A stretch of 64,000 nucleotides of DNA from Alphaproteobacteria bacterium (GTDB taxonomy: Bacteria; Pseudomonadota; Alphaproteobacteria; Sphingomonadales; Emcibacteraceae). The stretch lies in the NCBI GenBank assembly GCA_030428615.1, contig JAUIDN010000015.1, positions 17,126-81,125 of the forward strand, in the 5' to 3' direction. This document shows positions 36,624 through 45,682 of the stretch, in pieces. Both the position numbers and the translations under genes were made by a program. The notes beneath the pieces are model-generated. The model was not told the origin of the DNA. It did not search any database and saw only the letters and a program-made list of their open reading frames with translations. Numbering within the stretch: the first letter of the stretch is position 1; every line of letters starts with the position of its first letter.

Positions 36624-36634
36624 ATTTTTATTCC

Positions 36635-37366
36635 CTATATTTTACTCAAGTAATCAGCGAGCGCCTTAACCTTTACCGGGTCTGTAATATGCCGCGAGAA
36701 ATCATCCCCTGGTGCCATGGAGGGAGCGTTCTTTGCATATGGGCTGGCAACCAATGTCCGGCAGGATGAGTGAATTTCACTAACAGAGAATATTTTAAAT
36801 AGCGCTTCCACATTTGGCGGATTTATTTTAGAGCACGGCATGATGGATATTCGCCCGGCCGCCTGATCAATTACATTCTTTATTTTCAGTGCGCCTTCAA
36901 TAGCCGTTTCTTTCTGACCGGAGGTGAGTATGCGTTCGATTCCAAGGTCAATTGCCTGTTCAAGTGCTTCTGATGTATCCGGGGTAACATCAAACGCGCG
37001 GTGAAGGGTCACACCCATTCCATCCGCATGATCAATAAGTTTTTTCAGTTTCGGATAATCCAAAGCCCCGTTTTCGTGGGTCATGCCGACAACGATCCCG
37101 GCCATACCATATTCACGCGCGCGGTCAATATCGTGCATCATCACATCCATATCTTCAAAATTGAAAATGAAATCACCACCGCGCGGCCGGATCATAACAT
37201 AGATCGGTTTTCCAAGTCTTGATGCCGCCTTCATCAACCCTGCTGATGGTGTCGTGCCCCCGATCCCCAATGCATCACATAGTTCCAAACGGTCGGCGCC
37301 GTTGTTTACCGCATCAACAGCGCCTTTTATGGTATCCACACATACTTCGAAGGTTATTTTCTTCAT
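36635..37366 (-). CDS. cutC: CutC family protein
   Basis: A 243-residue TIM-barrel protein of the CutC family: VDTIKGAVDAVNNGADRLELCDALGIGGTTPS, MIRPRGGDFIF, GITHENGALD-like block and LHRAFDVTPD. The historic copper-tolerance role of CutC is disputed. Here it is embedded in an operon with a glycosylasparaginase-like enzyme and an amino acid transporter, which points to an enzymatic role in degrading the imported compound. The usual GGGVN motif is replaced by SKINPPNVE, a difference worth noting. Confidence 0.88.
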   Translation of the reverse strand: MKKITFEVCVDTIKGAVDAVNNGADRLELCDALGIGGTTPSAGLMKAASRLGKPIYVMIRPRGGDFIFNFEDMDVMMHDIDRAREYGMAGIVVGMTHENGALDYPKLKKLIDHADGMGVTLHRAFDVTPDTSEALEQAIDLGIERILTSGQKETAIEGALKIKNVIDQAAGRISIMPCSKINPPNVEALFKIFSVSEIHSSCRTLVASPYAKNAPSMAPGDDFSRHITDPVKVKALADYLSKI

Positions 37367-37371
37367 ACCTG

Positions 37372-38160
37372 TTACTTGCTCAGATTGGGGATCTCAGCGT
37401 CTTCGCCCCACCATCTTTTGATGTTTTTTTCATATTCGCCCGAGTTAATATATTCGGCAATAAAATCATTCAGATATTCAAGATATTCGGGCTGACCTTT
37501 TTTGACACCCATCGCGACATCACCACTCACAAATATGCCCGGCAAGATTTCAAGGCTTCCGATCTGGCTGGCAAAATAATCAGCCATTGAGCTATCTTCT
37601 ATTCCTGCATCGACGCGGCGCTGTCTAAGCAGTAAAACCCCGTTGGGGGCAAAATTTTCAGTATAAACCAGTTCTGCATCCGGCACATTTTCAGCAATAA
37701 AAATGGCGCCACTTGTACCCCGGCCAGCCACCACCTTTTTACCGGCCAGATCATCCAGTGTTTTTATATTCTGCCCTTTTTGATAAATGATGCGAAGCCC
37801 GGTCTTGAAATAAGGGTCGGTAAAATCCACCACTTCCGCCCGTGCATCTGTCACCGTCATATTACCGATTACCAAATCCAACTGACCGGAAACCAGCAGA
37901 CTGACGCGTGCATCACCATATACATCCGTAACCTGTAATTCCACGCCAAGTTTTTTGGCGAGAAGCTTGGCGACTTCATAGTCATACCCGACAGGCTGGT
38001 TACGCGCGTCACGCCCGCCCATGGGCATACCACCGAGCGAAATGCCAACCTTAAGGTAACCACGCTCTTTAACGTCATCAATTATATTCGCCTGAGCCAG
38101 ACTAAAGCCACTAAAGAGAAAAAAAATGGGTATTAACAAGATTCGCATTATAGTTCGCAT
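37372..38160 (-). CDS. polar amino acid ABC transporter substrate-binding protein
   Basis: From ATG 38160 the protein has 262 residues: a signal peptide (MRTIMRILLIPIFFLF, cut after AQA) and an SBP_bac_3 domain (YLKVGISLGGMPMGG, GYDYEVAKLLAKKLGVELQ, VDFTDPYFKTGLRI, KKVVAGRGTSG). The frame is open for 66 more codons upstream, but those overlap the Ntn-hydrolase gene and lack a signal, so 38160 (or ATG 38148) is the true start. It binds an amino acid or an amino acid derivative and delivers it to the permeases at 39997-41336. Confidence 0.85.
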   Translation of the reverse strand: MRTIMRILLIPIFFLFSGFSLAQANIIDDVKERGYLKVGISLGGMPMGGRDARNQPVGYDYEVAKLLAKKLGVELQVTDVYGDARVSLLVSGQLDLVIGNMTVTDARAEVVDFTDPYFKTGLRIIYQKGQNIKTLDDLAGKKVVAGRGTSGAIFIAENVPDAELVYTENFAPNGVLLLRQRRVDAGIEDSSMADYFASQIGSLEILPGIFVSGDVAMGVKKGQPEYLEYLNDFIAEYINSGEYEKNIKRWWGEDAEIPNLSK

Positions 38161-38164
38161 CGTC

Positions 38165-39193
38165 CTACACCATTTCACTTTCCCGAAGTTCTGGTTCGGC
38201 CATGCTTGGTTTCCAAAGCCAGTATTTACCCGGTTTTTCAAGATTATATGAAACCACCTTATGACCACCCTTGTTATCAATCGCATGAATGACAAGTCCG
38301 GCGATGAAGCCTTCTTTGAGTTCCGCGACTTCTTCGACGGCAAATTTAACGGCGTCATCCAGCGAATATCCCAATTTCATCGCCATAATGATTGATCGGG
38401 AGGTGCTGGCCCGAACGGCCATTTCACCTGTATGCGTACAGGCGGCAGCACCATATCTGCTGTCAGCATAAAAACCGGCGCCCGCTATGGGGCTATCACC
38501 TAAACGGCCGGGATATTTCCACCCCCATCCGGATGTACTGGTCGCTGCGTGGATACCCGCATTCACGTCTTTACACATAAAAACGGTTGTATCACGCACT
38601 TTTTCCGGGTCGGTAATGGCTGAATTCAGAGGTGCAAGCGGGATATCCGGAAATTTTTCAAATTCATCCAGGCTCAGTATTTCTTTTATTTTTGCTTCCC
38701 AGACTTCACGGGAATTTTCGAGCAGGGTATTCACTTCAGGCAAACCGATTTCAGCCGCGAGCCGGTCCGCACCATCACCCGTTACCATAACGTGATTTAA
38801 TTTCTGCATTACGGCGCGAGCAACCTGCGCAGCGTGATAGGTTCTTTTCAGCGCGCCAACCGCCCCTACTTCACGTGTCGTGCCATCCATTACACCGCCA
38901 TCAAACTCCATTGTCCCCAGCAGATTTGGCCAGCCACCAAGACCGACACTTCTAACCGTCGGTTCCGCTTCAACAAGGTTGATGCCTTCAATCATGGCAT
39001 CAATGCCGTAGAGACCTTCTTTTAATTTGTCCGCTGCGACGTTAATCCCGGGCCAGCCTGTGGCATTTGCAAGTAAGATCATATTATTCTCTTTGTTAGT
39101 GGACGATCTGATCACCTGCGACATTGCCTTGGCGCCCCCCATTGTCGTGGTTGCAAGGGCCGCTGATGACATTAAGAATTTACGTCTGTCCAT
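38165..39193 (-). CDS. Tat-exported Ntn-hydrolase, asparaginase 2/glycosylasparaginase family
   Basis: The 342-residue precursor has a Tat signal (MDRRKFLMSSAALATT). It matches the aspartylglucosaminidase/isoaspartyl peptidase family, which self-cleaves before a threonine that becomes the N-terminal nucleophile. Here VRDT places that residue at T202, followed by the substrate-loop GRLGDSPIAGAGFYAD and THTGEMAVRAS. FDGGVMDGTTREVGAVGAL lies in the alpha chain. The residues after the nucleophile (TTVFMC instead of TVGAVA or TIGMVV) are unusual. It sits between the ATPase and the SBP genes, so it likely releases an amino acid from a conjugate in the periplasm. ATG 39193 has GGGAAA before it. Confidence 0.82.
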   Translation of the reverse strand: MDRRKFLMSSAALATTTMGGAKAMSQVIRSSTNKENNMILLANATGWPGINVAADKLKEGLYGIDAMIEGINLVEAEPTVRSVGLGGWPNLLGTMEFDGGVMDGTTREVGAVGALKRTYHAAQVARAVMQKLNHVMVTGDGADRLAAEIGLPEVNTLLENSREVWEAKIKEILSLDEFEKFPDIPLAPLNSAITDPEKVRDTTVFMCKDVNAGIHAATSTSGWGWKYPGRLGDSPIAGAGFYADSRYGAAACTHTGEMAVRASTSRSIIMAMKLGYSLDDAVKFAVEEVAELKEGFIAGLVIHAIDNKGGHKVVSYNLEKPGKYWLWKPSMAEPELRESEMV

Positions 39194-39252
39194 ATTATAT
39201 TTTTCCCATGATTTGCATATTGTCACATTCGACTTCCGCGGTCAAAGGTGAT

Positions 39253-39987
39253 TTACCTGCCGGACATTTTTGATAAAAATTTTGCAATGCGGGGATCAGA
39301 AAGTCCGCCATTTTCATCGAAAAATTCACTGGTTGGAAGATCATTTAATATCTTGCCATCATCCAGAAATACTATTCTGTCAGAAATTTCGCGTGCAAAT
39401 TCAATTTCATGTGTGACCGAAATCATGGTTATGCCCTGACCCGCAAGTTTTTTCAGAATATCAAGAACTTCCGCTGTCATTTCTGGATCCAGTGAGCTTG
39501 TCACTTCATCAAGCAAAAGATAATCAGGTGACATGGCAAGGGCGCGGCATATCCCCACCCGTTGTTTCTGACCGCCGGATAACTGTGCCGGATAGTAATG
39601 GGAGCGATCAGTAAGGCCAACGCTTTCAAGTAATTCTTCAGCTTTCTTTTCGGCTTCTGATTTTTCAAGATCAAGAACGGAAATCGGGGCAAGAGTTATA
39701 TTTTCACTGACCGTAAGGTGGGGATAGAGATCAAATTGCTGAAATACCATTGAGCATTTTTTTCTGACTTCCCGCAATTCCGATTTACGCGACACATCAA
39801 GGCCGTCAACAATGATTTTACCACTTGTGATTTCTTCCAGGCCGTTGATACAGCGCAACAGAGTACTTTTGCCAGAACCACTTCCCCCTAAAATTGACAT
39901 AACTTCACCCGGGCGAATGGTAAGATCAATTCCCTTTAAGACCTCAAGGTCGCCAAAATTCTTGCATAGTTTGTCAATTTCTATCAT
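39253..39987 (-). CDS. amino acid ABC transporter ATP-binding protein (GlnQ/HisP-like)
   Basis: A 244-residue ATPase with Walker A GGSGSGKST (34-42), Q-loop VFQQFDLYPH, signature LSGGQKQR, Walker B YLLLDEVTSSLDPE and the H-loop in SVTHEIEFA. The PAAT-family pattern is clear. It energises the two permeases encoded immediately upstream (9-nt gap). Serine replaces the usual alanine in EVTSSLDP, which is tolerated in the family. Confidence 0.93.
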   Translation of the reverse strand: MIEIDKLCKNFGDLEVLKGIDLTIRPGEVMSILGGSGSGKSTLLRCINGLEEITSGKIIVDGLDVSRKSELREVRKKCSMVFQQFDLYPHLTVSENITLAPISVLDLEKSEAEKKAEELLESVGLTDRSHYYPAQLSGGQKQRVGICRALAMSPDYLLLDEVTSSLDPEMTAEVLDILKKLAGQGITMISVTHEIEFAREISDRIVFLDDGKILNDLPTSEFFDENGGLSDPRIAKFLSKMSGR

Positions 39988-39996
39988 TGCATGCTC

Positions 39997-40671
39997 TTAT
40001 ATACCTGCCTGATATCTATAGGCACTAAATTTCTTTTCGAGCCTGGCACCAAGAAGGCCAAGCAGTTTGGCAAGAATAAAATATGTCCCCCCTATTATCG
40101 GCCAGACGATGAAGGGCTCAAACGTTCTCTGGTTTACGATATCACCGACTCGCGTGAGGTCCACAACCCCGATCACCGATATTAACGAAGTCACCTGTAG
40201 CTGGTTTATTGCCAATCCCACCACAAGCGGTATTGCAATCGCCACGCTTTGTGGATAAATAATTTTTTTGAGTATCAACCATTCGTCCATCGCGAAACTG
40301 CGGGCGGCTTCAAGCTGTTTAGTATCAATCGCTTCAACTGATGATATCACAATTACCGCCCCGAAAGCTGCCGTATTACCGGTAAGGGTTATGATCGCGG
40401 CCTGTATGGGAGTTATATCAATTTCGAGAAGAGCCGGAATGCCAAAATATACGAGAAATAATTGCACAAGAACGGGAGAGTTCTTCAAAAATTCGCTGAT
40501 CATCATTAATAGCTTCCCAAGAACAGGTACCTTATAATAACGCGTCAGCCCAATTAAAATTCCGATCGCCAGACCAAACACAGACGATGCCAGAAATATG
40601 CCGACAGAGACACCGAGCCCTTCGGCCCAAAGTACAAAATCATAAGCAGTAAATCCCTGTTCGCCATACAT
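39997..40671 (-). CDS. polar amino acid ABC transporter permease
   Basis: A 224-residue HisM/GlnP-type permease with about five TMs. The EAA loop is EAIDTKQLEAARSFAMDEWLILKKIIYPQ, and ISEFLKNSPVLVQLFLVYFGIPA is the characteristic N-terminal block. It follows its sister permease by 2 nt and precedes the ATPase; the two permeases should form a heterodimer. Confidence 0.9.
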   Translation of the reverse strand: MYGEQGFTAYDFVLWAEGLGVSVGIFLASSVFGLAIGILIGLTRYYKVPVLGKLLMMISEFLKNSPVLVQLFLVYFGIPALLEIDITPIQAAIITLTGNTAAFGAVIVISSVEAIDTKQLEAARSFAMDEWLILKKIIYPQSVAIAIPLVVGLAINQLQVTSLISVIGVVDLTRVGDIVNQRTFEPFIVWPIIGGTYFILAKLLGLLGARLEKKFSAYRYQAGI

Positions 40672-40673
40672 GA

Positions 40674-41336
40674 TTAATTCGCTTCATTATACTTGTTTAA
40701 ATGACGATGCCAGATTGCGATCACGCCGGATAGTGCAAAGGTGAGTATCCCATAAAAGAAAACAAGGAAAACGTATACTTCGAATGGCCGGAACGTGGTG
40801 GATGCTATTATTTTGCTGGCACCCGTTAATTCGCCAAGTGTGATCGCCGATAAAATGGATGTCGTCAGTATCAGGTTAATGAACACCGAGCCCAGTGGCC
40901 GGACAGATGTTGTCAGGGCGATCGGCAGAATTATTTTACGGTAGATTTTCAATTTTGAAAAACCAAATGATTTAGCGGCTTCAATAATACCTTTGTCGAC
41001 ATTAAGGATGCCCGCTCTGATTGTTTCGGCTGCATAGGCACCGACTGCGACGCTTAGGGTCAGGCAACCGGTCCAGAAAGCATCAATATAGACACCTACT
41101 TCCGGTAAACCGTAATAAGCGAAAAAGATAAGCACGATGAAGGGAATATTTCTGAACAGATCAACATACCAGTATGAAATGGTCCTGAAGATGTGGTTAT
41201 CAGAAACACGCATAAGCGCAAAAACCAAGCCGATCAGGAAGCTTCCTAATATCGAAATTATGCTGACCTCTGCGGTAATAATAAACCCATCAATAAACGC
41301 GGGCATATGTTCCGACATTGAGGAAAGGTCAAGCAT
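40674..41336 (-). CDS. polar amino acid ABC transporter permease
   Basis: A 220-residue HisQ/GlnP-type permease. The family block is YVDLFRNIPFIVLIFFAYYGLPE, and the EAA loop is GIIEAAKSFGFSKLKIYRKIILPIAL. It lies 8 nt after the third TPR gene and 2 nt before the second permease, in the ten-gene operon. Its substrate is fixed by the binding protein at 37372-38160. Confidence 0.9.
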   Translation of the reverse strand: MLDLSSMSEHMPAFIDGFIITAEVSIISILGSFLIGLVFALMRVSDNHIFRTISYWYVDLFRNIPFIVLIFFAYYGLPEVGVYIDAFWTGCLTLSVAVGAYAAETIRAGILNVDKGIIEAAKSFGFSKLKIYRKIILPIALTTSVRPLGSVFINLILTTSILSAITLGELTGASKIIASTTFRPFEVYVFLVFFYGILTFALSGVIAIWHRHLNKYNEAN

Positions 41337-41344
41337 TCCGAAAA

Positions 41345-42286
41345 TCAGTTCATTGCCGCAAGATCAGCTTCTGCAGCAATATAGCCAAAGGAACCCCATG
41401 ATTTCGCTTTTAGCATTTTTTGCATCATTTCTTTTGCTTTGGCTTCATCACCGTTATAAAAATACCAGTTCGCAAGCCCATATGCCGTTGCGGCGTCCGC
41501 AGAATCCTCCAGATCAATACCTTCTGAAATTTCTGCTTCGCTTAGCTCACCCTTATAAAACAGGTCCAATTTGTGATAGGTATGATTTTCAAGAATTTTC
41601 ATGTCCTTGTTAATTTCATCCAGGACATGTTTTGCCTGATCATGGCTTTCGCCCATGCGGCGGCGGATCATATAACGCCAGTGCGCTATTGATACGCGAT
41701 TATCATCATTGCGCGCAACGCTATGGTCAAGGTCGTAAACCCTTTTCGCATTTTCAAAATCATGCTTTAGATAATAGGCAAGCCCCAGATGGTAATATAT
41801 GTTTCCGTGAAGTGTACTTACGGGAATGTTAAATTCGTTGGGGGCACCGTCCGGCTCCGACACATTTGGCTTACCCTTAATCAGTTCCGCTGCTTTTTCA
41901 AGATCTGCAATGGCGCGGTCAAATTCACGTATGGTGATATAACGATGACCGCGGTGACGATAAAACCTTGGATCATTCGGACTATCGAGCATTCCTTCTG
42001 AAAAAATCTTGATCGCTTCACGAAAGTCACCAGCATATGCGAGCCGACGACCATACCAGATCACGTTATTTGGATCCATCGGATAATCCATATATTTATA
42101 GCGGGTATTTTCGAGATTATCGATCACAGTTTCATTGGTCGGGTCAGGCATTGTCAGCACTTCACCGCTTAGAGACAGAGCCTCGGCCCCTTCGGGGACA
42201 TCGGGCAGAATGCCGCTCTGCGCCAATACGTTACTTATTGAAAGTAATGAAAATACTGAAAATATACTTAGGATTTTTTTAAACAT
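41345..42286 (-). CDS. secreted TPR protein, paralogue 3 of 3
   Basis: First gene of the operon. From ATG 42286 it has 313 residues with a signal peptide (KKILSIFSVFSLLSISNVLAQ). The core matches the other two: VIWYGRRLAYAGDFREAIKIF, FYRHRGHRYITIREFDRA, EPDGAPN, LHGNIYYHLGLAYYLK, and GLANWYFYNGDEAKA. It is more diverged than the tandem pair, which suggests an older duplication. An alternative ATG at 42298 adds four residues; neither start has a strong ribosome site. Confidence 0.8.
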   Translation of the reverse strand: MFKKILSIFSVFSLLSISNVLAQSGILPDVPEGAEALSLSGEVLTMPDPTNETVIDNLENTRYKYMDYPMDPNNVIWYGRRLAYAGDFREAIKIFSEGMLDSPNDPRFYRHRGHRYITIREFDRAIADLEKAAELIKGKPNVSEPDGAPNEFNIPVSTLHGNIYYHLGLAYYLKHDFENAKRVYDLDHSVARNDDNRVSIAHWRYMIRRRMGESHDQAKHVLDEINKDMKILENHTYHKLDLFYKGELSEAEISEGIDLEDSADAATAYGLANWYFYNGDEAKAKEMMQKMLKAKSWGSFGYIAAEADLAAMN

Positions 42287-42388
42287 ATTGAGGCCCATAA
42301 TTTTGTTGATTTTTATTGTCTAAGCGGATTTGAATATTTTATATGAGCAAACCGCTATTCTTGTCAATAAAACAAAAAAATGGCTGAA

Positions 42389-44707
42389 TTATGTGTATTT
42401 TTCCTTAATCCATTCTGTAATCACGTCGCCCTTTTCCGGACGTTTGATGAAATATCCCTGCGCCTGATCGCAGTTCATGGATTGAAGTTTGTTAAGCTGT
42501 TCTTCTGTTTCAACGCCTTCAGCGATGACGCTCAGATTAAAGCTGTGCCCCAGACGAATGACCGCTTCCACAAGCGAAAGCGCACTTTCATCGCCGCTCA
42601 TATCCTTAATGAAGGCCTGATCAATTTTCAGCTTATCCACCGGCAGATTTCTTAAGTAGGAAAGTGATGAAAAACCGGTTCCGAAATCATCAATCGAAAG
42701 CTGTACGCCCATTTCGGATAGATCATGGAGAATTCTTATTATTTCCTCCGTTTGGCTCATGATGACGCCTTCTGTGATTTCAAGATTGAGAAACGCCGGG
42801 TCGAGCTTGGCATTTTCAAGGCAGTCACGAACAAACCGGGTAAACCCCTTCTCGTGAAAATGAAACGGTGAAATATTAACAGACATTTTTATCGTTGGTA
42901 GGTTCTGATCCTGCCACTTCTTCGCCTGTTCGCAGGCTTCCGGCAAAAACTGCTCCGTCAGGGGGATAATCTGCTTGGTGTGCTCGGCGAGCGGAATAAA
43001 ATCCCCGGGCGAAATCCAGCCCTTGTCCGGGTGTTGCCACCGTAGCAACGCTTCCACACCCAAAATATTTTTGCTTTTGATGTCAATCTGTGGCTGATAA
43101 TGAAGTGAAAACTGGCTTTTATTTATGCTCTCCCGAATATCAAACACCATGTTGGAGCGCTGCATTATTTCCGAATGCATACCCTGATCATAAACAACAA
43201 TGTTTTCCTGATTTGGCAGCTTGGCCTTGTTGAAGGCAATCTTCGCATTTCTGTTCAGAATATCTTCCTTTTCCGCATGTTCGGGATAAACGCTTATCCC
43301 TGCGGACGAAGTCATGGTAATTGAGTTTCCAGCAATTTCAATCGGCTCACTGACCACTTTCATCAAATCCTCAACAAGCACGATCACTTCCTCAATCGTT
43401 TTTTCTTGCGCCGTTATGATATGAAATTCGTCATAGGCGATATGCGACAGGTAGGCTTCGTCACTCAGGAACGACTTACAACGTTCAGCCACTTCAGTCA
43501 CGACCTGATCACCGGCGCTCAGCCCCAGAAATTCATATATTTCATTAAGGGAGTTGAGACCAAAATGGATCAATCCCATAAATGGCGGCTGCTTGTCGTC
43601 AGTCACGGATGTTTCCGCTTTTCTCATTTCAATGATACGTTTTCTGACTTCCTTCTTGTGGAGAACCTGATTGGGAAGTCCCGTAAGATTATCATGCTGC
43701 AACACGTGGATAATATCGTCAGCTCTCGCCTGCTCAAGCGAGGTGACATCTGTATAGTTCAGGACGATCTGATCATCGCTGATTTTCATGACTTTACTAT
43801 AGAGGTTTCGCCCGTCTGCCAACACCAGCTTAACCATTTCCCTGCCTTCTTTTTCTGAAAGCAGTTCCTTTATATGGACATCTGCGGCGTGATTAACATC
43901 TATATTATTCTGCCAGGATTGTTTCACGACTTTTCTTATTGTTTCAGTAAGGCTCATTCCTCGCTTGATAAGTCCCGTCGGGATATTAAATATATTTTCG
44001 AATGACTTATTCCACGACACTATTTTGTGGTTTTTATCAAACATCGCGGCGCCAGCACCCAGATTATCCAACAACGTCTGAAAACCTTCGTAGGATTTCT
44101 GGTTTTGTTTGGCGATCTGGACAACTTCATCCATGAGAGAAGTGTTTCTATTTTGCAGAAACAAGGCGTTCGTGATCATCTTATGTAATGTGTGGCCAAC
44201 AAAACCTGCGACGATACAAAAAGCAAAAGCGCCGACACCCACGATCAGGCTATATTCTTCAATCGGCGAATTAATCACATAAATAGACGAAAAACAGCCA
44301 ATCGGCACGAGAAAAGCCCACATAGCCAACGGATGAGCGGCACTGCTGATCGATGAAATAGCTGCAAGCCCCAACAATAGCGTTATGACAGTCAAAGAAA
44401 TGAGGTCGCTATCAAACGGTTCCAATGGAATGAGTACAACCCCACCCCAGGTTACACCTATGACAAACATTAATATGCTGTAAAAAATCAACCATTTATA
44501 GGGATTAGAACGCATTCCATATTTAATAAAACGATTGTAAAAAAACAATCTGATGACAAGTAGTGTCGATAAAACGAAAAGCCAGAAATATTGTAGACCG
44601 CCCGTAAAATGATCATTAAACACCCAAAAATAAACAGCGATGATGGCCATGCTGCCTAGGGTATTGGCAACGATGTGTGAGAAAAGCATTTTTAGCTGGT
44701 CGCGCAA
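42389..44707 (-). CDS. membrane PAS-GGDEF-EAL protein, probable c-di-GMP phosphodiesterase
   Basis: The 772 residues have about six N-terminal TMs (1-185), a PAS-like domain (about 205-320), a degenerate GGDEF (about 335-495, AYDEF instead of GGDEF) and an EAL domain (about 515-770). The EAL active site is intact: EALLRW, NLEITEGVI, DDFGTGFSSLSYL, KIDQAFI and EGVET. The cyclase is thus probably inactive or regulatory and the protein degrades c-di-GMP. It is monocistronic. The 252-nt gap before the next gene holds no gene I can see. Confidence 0.9.
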   Translation of the reverse strand: MRDQLKMLFSHIVANTLGSMAIIAVYFWVFNDHFTGGLQYFWLFVLSTLLVIRLFFYNRFIKYGMRSNPYKWLIFYSILMFVIGVTWGGVVLIPLEPFDSDLISLTVITLLLGLAAISSISSAAHPLAMWAFLVPIGCFSSIYVINSPIEEYSLIVGVGAFAFCIVAGFVGHTLHKMITNALFLQNRNTSLMDEVVQIAKQNQKSYEGFQTLLDNLGAGAAMFDKNHKIVSWNKSFENIFNIPTGLIKRGMSLTETIRKVVKQSWQNNIDVNHAADVHIKELLSEKEGREMVKLVLADGRNLYSKVMKISDDQIVLNYTDVTSLEQARADDIIHVLQHDNLTGLPNQVLHKKEVRKRIIEMRKAETSVTDDKQPPFMGLIHFGLNSLNEIYEFLGLSAGDQVVTEVAERCKSFLSDEAYLSHIAYDEFHIITAQEKTIEEVIVLVEDLMKVVSEPIEIAGNSITMTSSAGISVYPEHAEKEDILNRNAKIAFNKAKLPNQENIVVYDQGMHSEIMQRSNMVFDIRESINKSQFSLHYQPQIDIKSKNILGVEALLRWQHPDKGWISPGDFIPLAEHTKQIIPLTEQFLPEACEQAKKWQDQNLPTIKMSVNISPFHFHEKGFTRFVRDCLENAKLDPAFLNLEITEGVIMSQTEEIIRILHDLSEMGVQLSIDDFGTGFSSLSYLRNLPVDKLKIDQAFIKDMSGDESALSLVEAVIRLGHSFNLSVIAEGVETEEQLNKLQSMNCDQAQGYFIKRPEKGDVITEWIKEKYT

Positions 44708-44959
44708 AACTTCGCTACTACGACCGCGCTCATCTACATTTCCATCTAACTGATCAATTTCAACGATTTCTTTTACTCCAGAAAAATGCTTTCGGATTCA
44801 AATTTATCGATATAAAAACAGTTGCAGTTTACATAAAAAATACTTATATAACAACATGTTATTACACCCCTCGTTATAGATACAAAAAAACAATCCTATA
44901 ATCATTGAAGTTAGGCGTTAAATATTAATAATTGCTTACATAATTGCAGGAACAAGAAC

Positions 44960-45223
44960 ATGCTTAAACCAGACGAGCTTACAATAAATAATATTCGCAA
45001 AGAACTTGAAAAAATAAGTCAGGAGATGCTTAGTCTGATTAGTAAATATAACCTTTCGGCAACAACACAGCTTGACGTGATTGACATGGCGAAAGAGAAA
45101 ATTACCCATAAAGAAGACTATATACGTTTTCTCGAGCTATCACTGGAGGGGCGCATTTACGGTGATGCCGCCGCCGCGATTGAAAACCGGGAAAGCCAGC
45201 GACCCGAAGCAACCCGCCACTAG
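44960..45223 (+). CDS. hypothetical small protein
   Basis: An 87-residue charged, helical protein with AGGAAC before its ATG. It reads like a real gene (Shine-Dalgarno, coherent amphipathic helices EELEKISQEML-type), but I recognise no family. No signal peptide or TM. The stop abuts that of the convergent SRPBCC gene. Function unknown. Confidence 0.55.
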   Translation: MLKPDELTINNIRKELEKISQEMLSLISKYNLSATTQLDVIDMAKEKITHKEDYIRFLELSLEGRIYGDAAAAIENRESQRPEATRH

Positions 45224-45682
45224 TCAGGCTATGGTTTTTGCTAGGCCGGCAAGTATCATATTCCACCCCTGTATTGCACTTTCCTCATATTCCGCATAGA
45301 TATCATCCATTTCATGGGTAAGCGATAAAATGCACCCCTTCTCTGTTTCAGAAAAATCGATATACACATTTGAAGTTACTTTTTCTTCTCCAGCGTCGAA
45401 ATAGTAACTGAAAACGAGCCTTTGTGGCCGGTCAATTTCATGGTAGGTTGCAACATGACGTGCGAGCTCATCACCACGCTGGTCGGCAACAACAAATCCG
45501 CCACCGACACGGGGATCACAGGAGACTTCTTTTACAACTCCATCGGAACTCGCAAATAGCCATTTTCCAATATTGTCACCATCAAGCCACGCATCAAATA
45601 CCCTTTCCCGGGTGGTATTAAATTCGCGAGATACTTTTACCACAAATGGGTTGTCAATTCTTCTTATGTCGCTCATTTTCAT
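45224..45682 (-). CDS. SRPBCC/AHSA1 family protein
   Basis: A 152-residue START-like (AHSA1) domain: VKVSREFNTTRERVFDAWLD at the N-terminus and GWNMILAGLAKTIA at the C-terminus. Family members bind hydrophobic ligands; the biochemical role of ArsR-associated copies is unclear. Its start lies 29 nt inside the ArsR gene, a typical toxin-like translational overlap but in fact the common arsR-SRPBCC arrangement. It is co-regulated with the ArsR repressor. Confidence 0.88.
   Translation of the reverse strand: MKMSDIRRIDNPFVVKVSREFNTTRERVFDAWLDGDNIGKWLFASSDGVVKEVSCDPRVGGGFVVADQRGDELARHVATYHEIDRPQRLVFSYYFDAGEEKVTSNVYIDFSETEKGCILSLTHEMDDIYAEYEESAIQGWNMILAGLAKTIA

Noticed and set aside
36138..36653. 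171-codon open frame antisense to TPR paralogue 2
   Set aside because: Similar antisense frames occur opposite the other TPR paralogues only because the coding strand is conserved.
45654..45682. 29-nt gene overlap suggestive of a toxin-antitoxin pair
   Set aside because: The two proteins are clearly ArsR and AHSA1, a common regulator-effector pair, not a toxin-antitoxin module.
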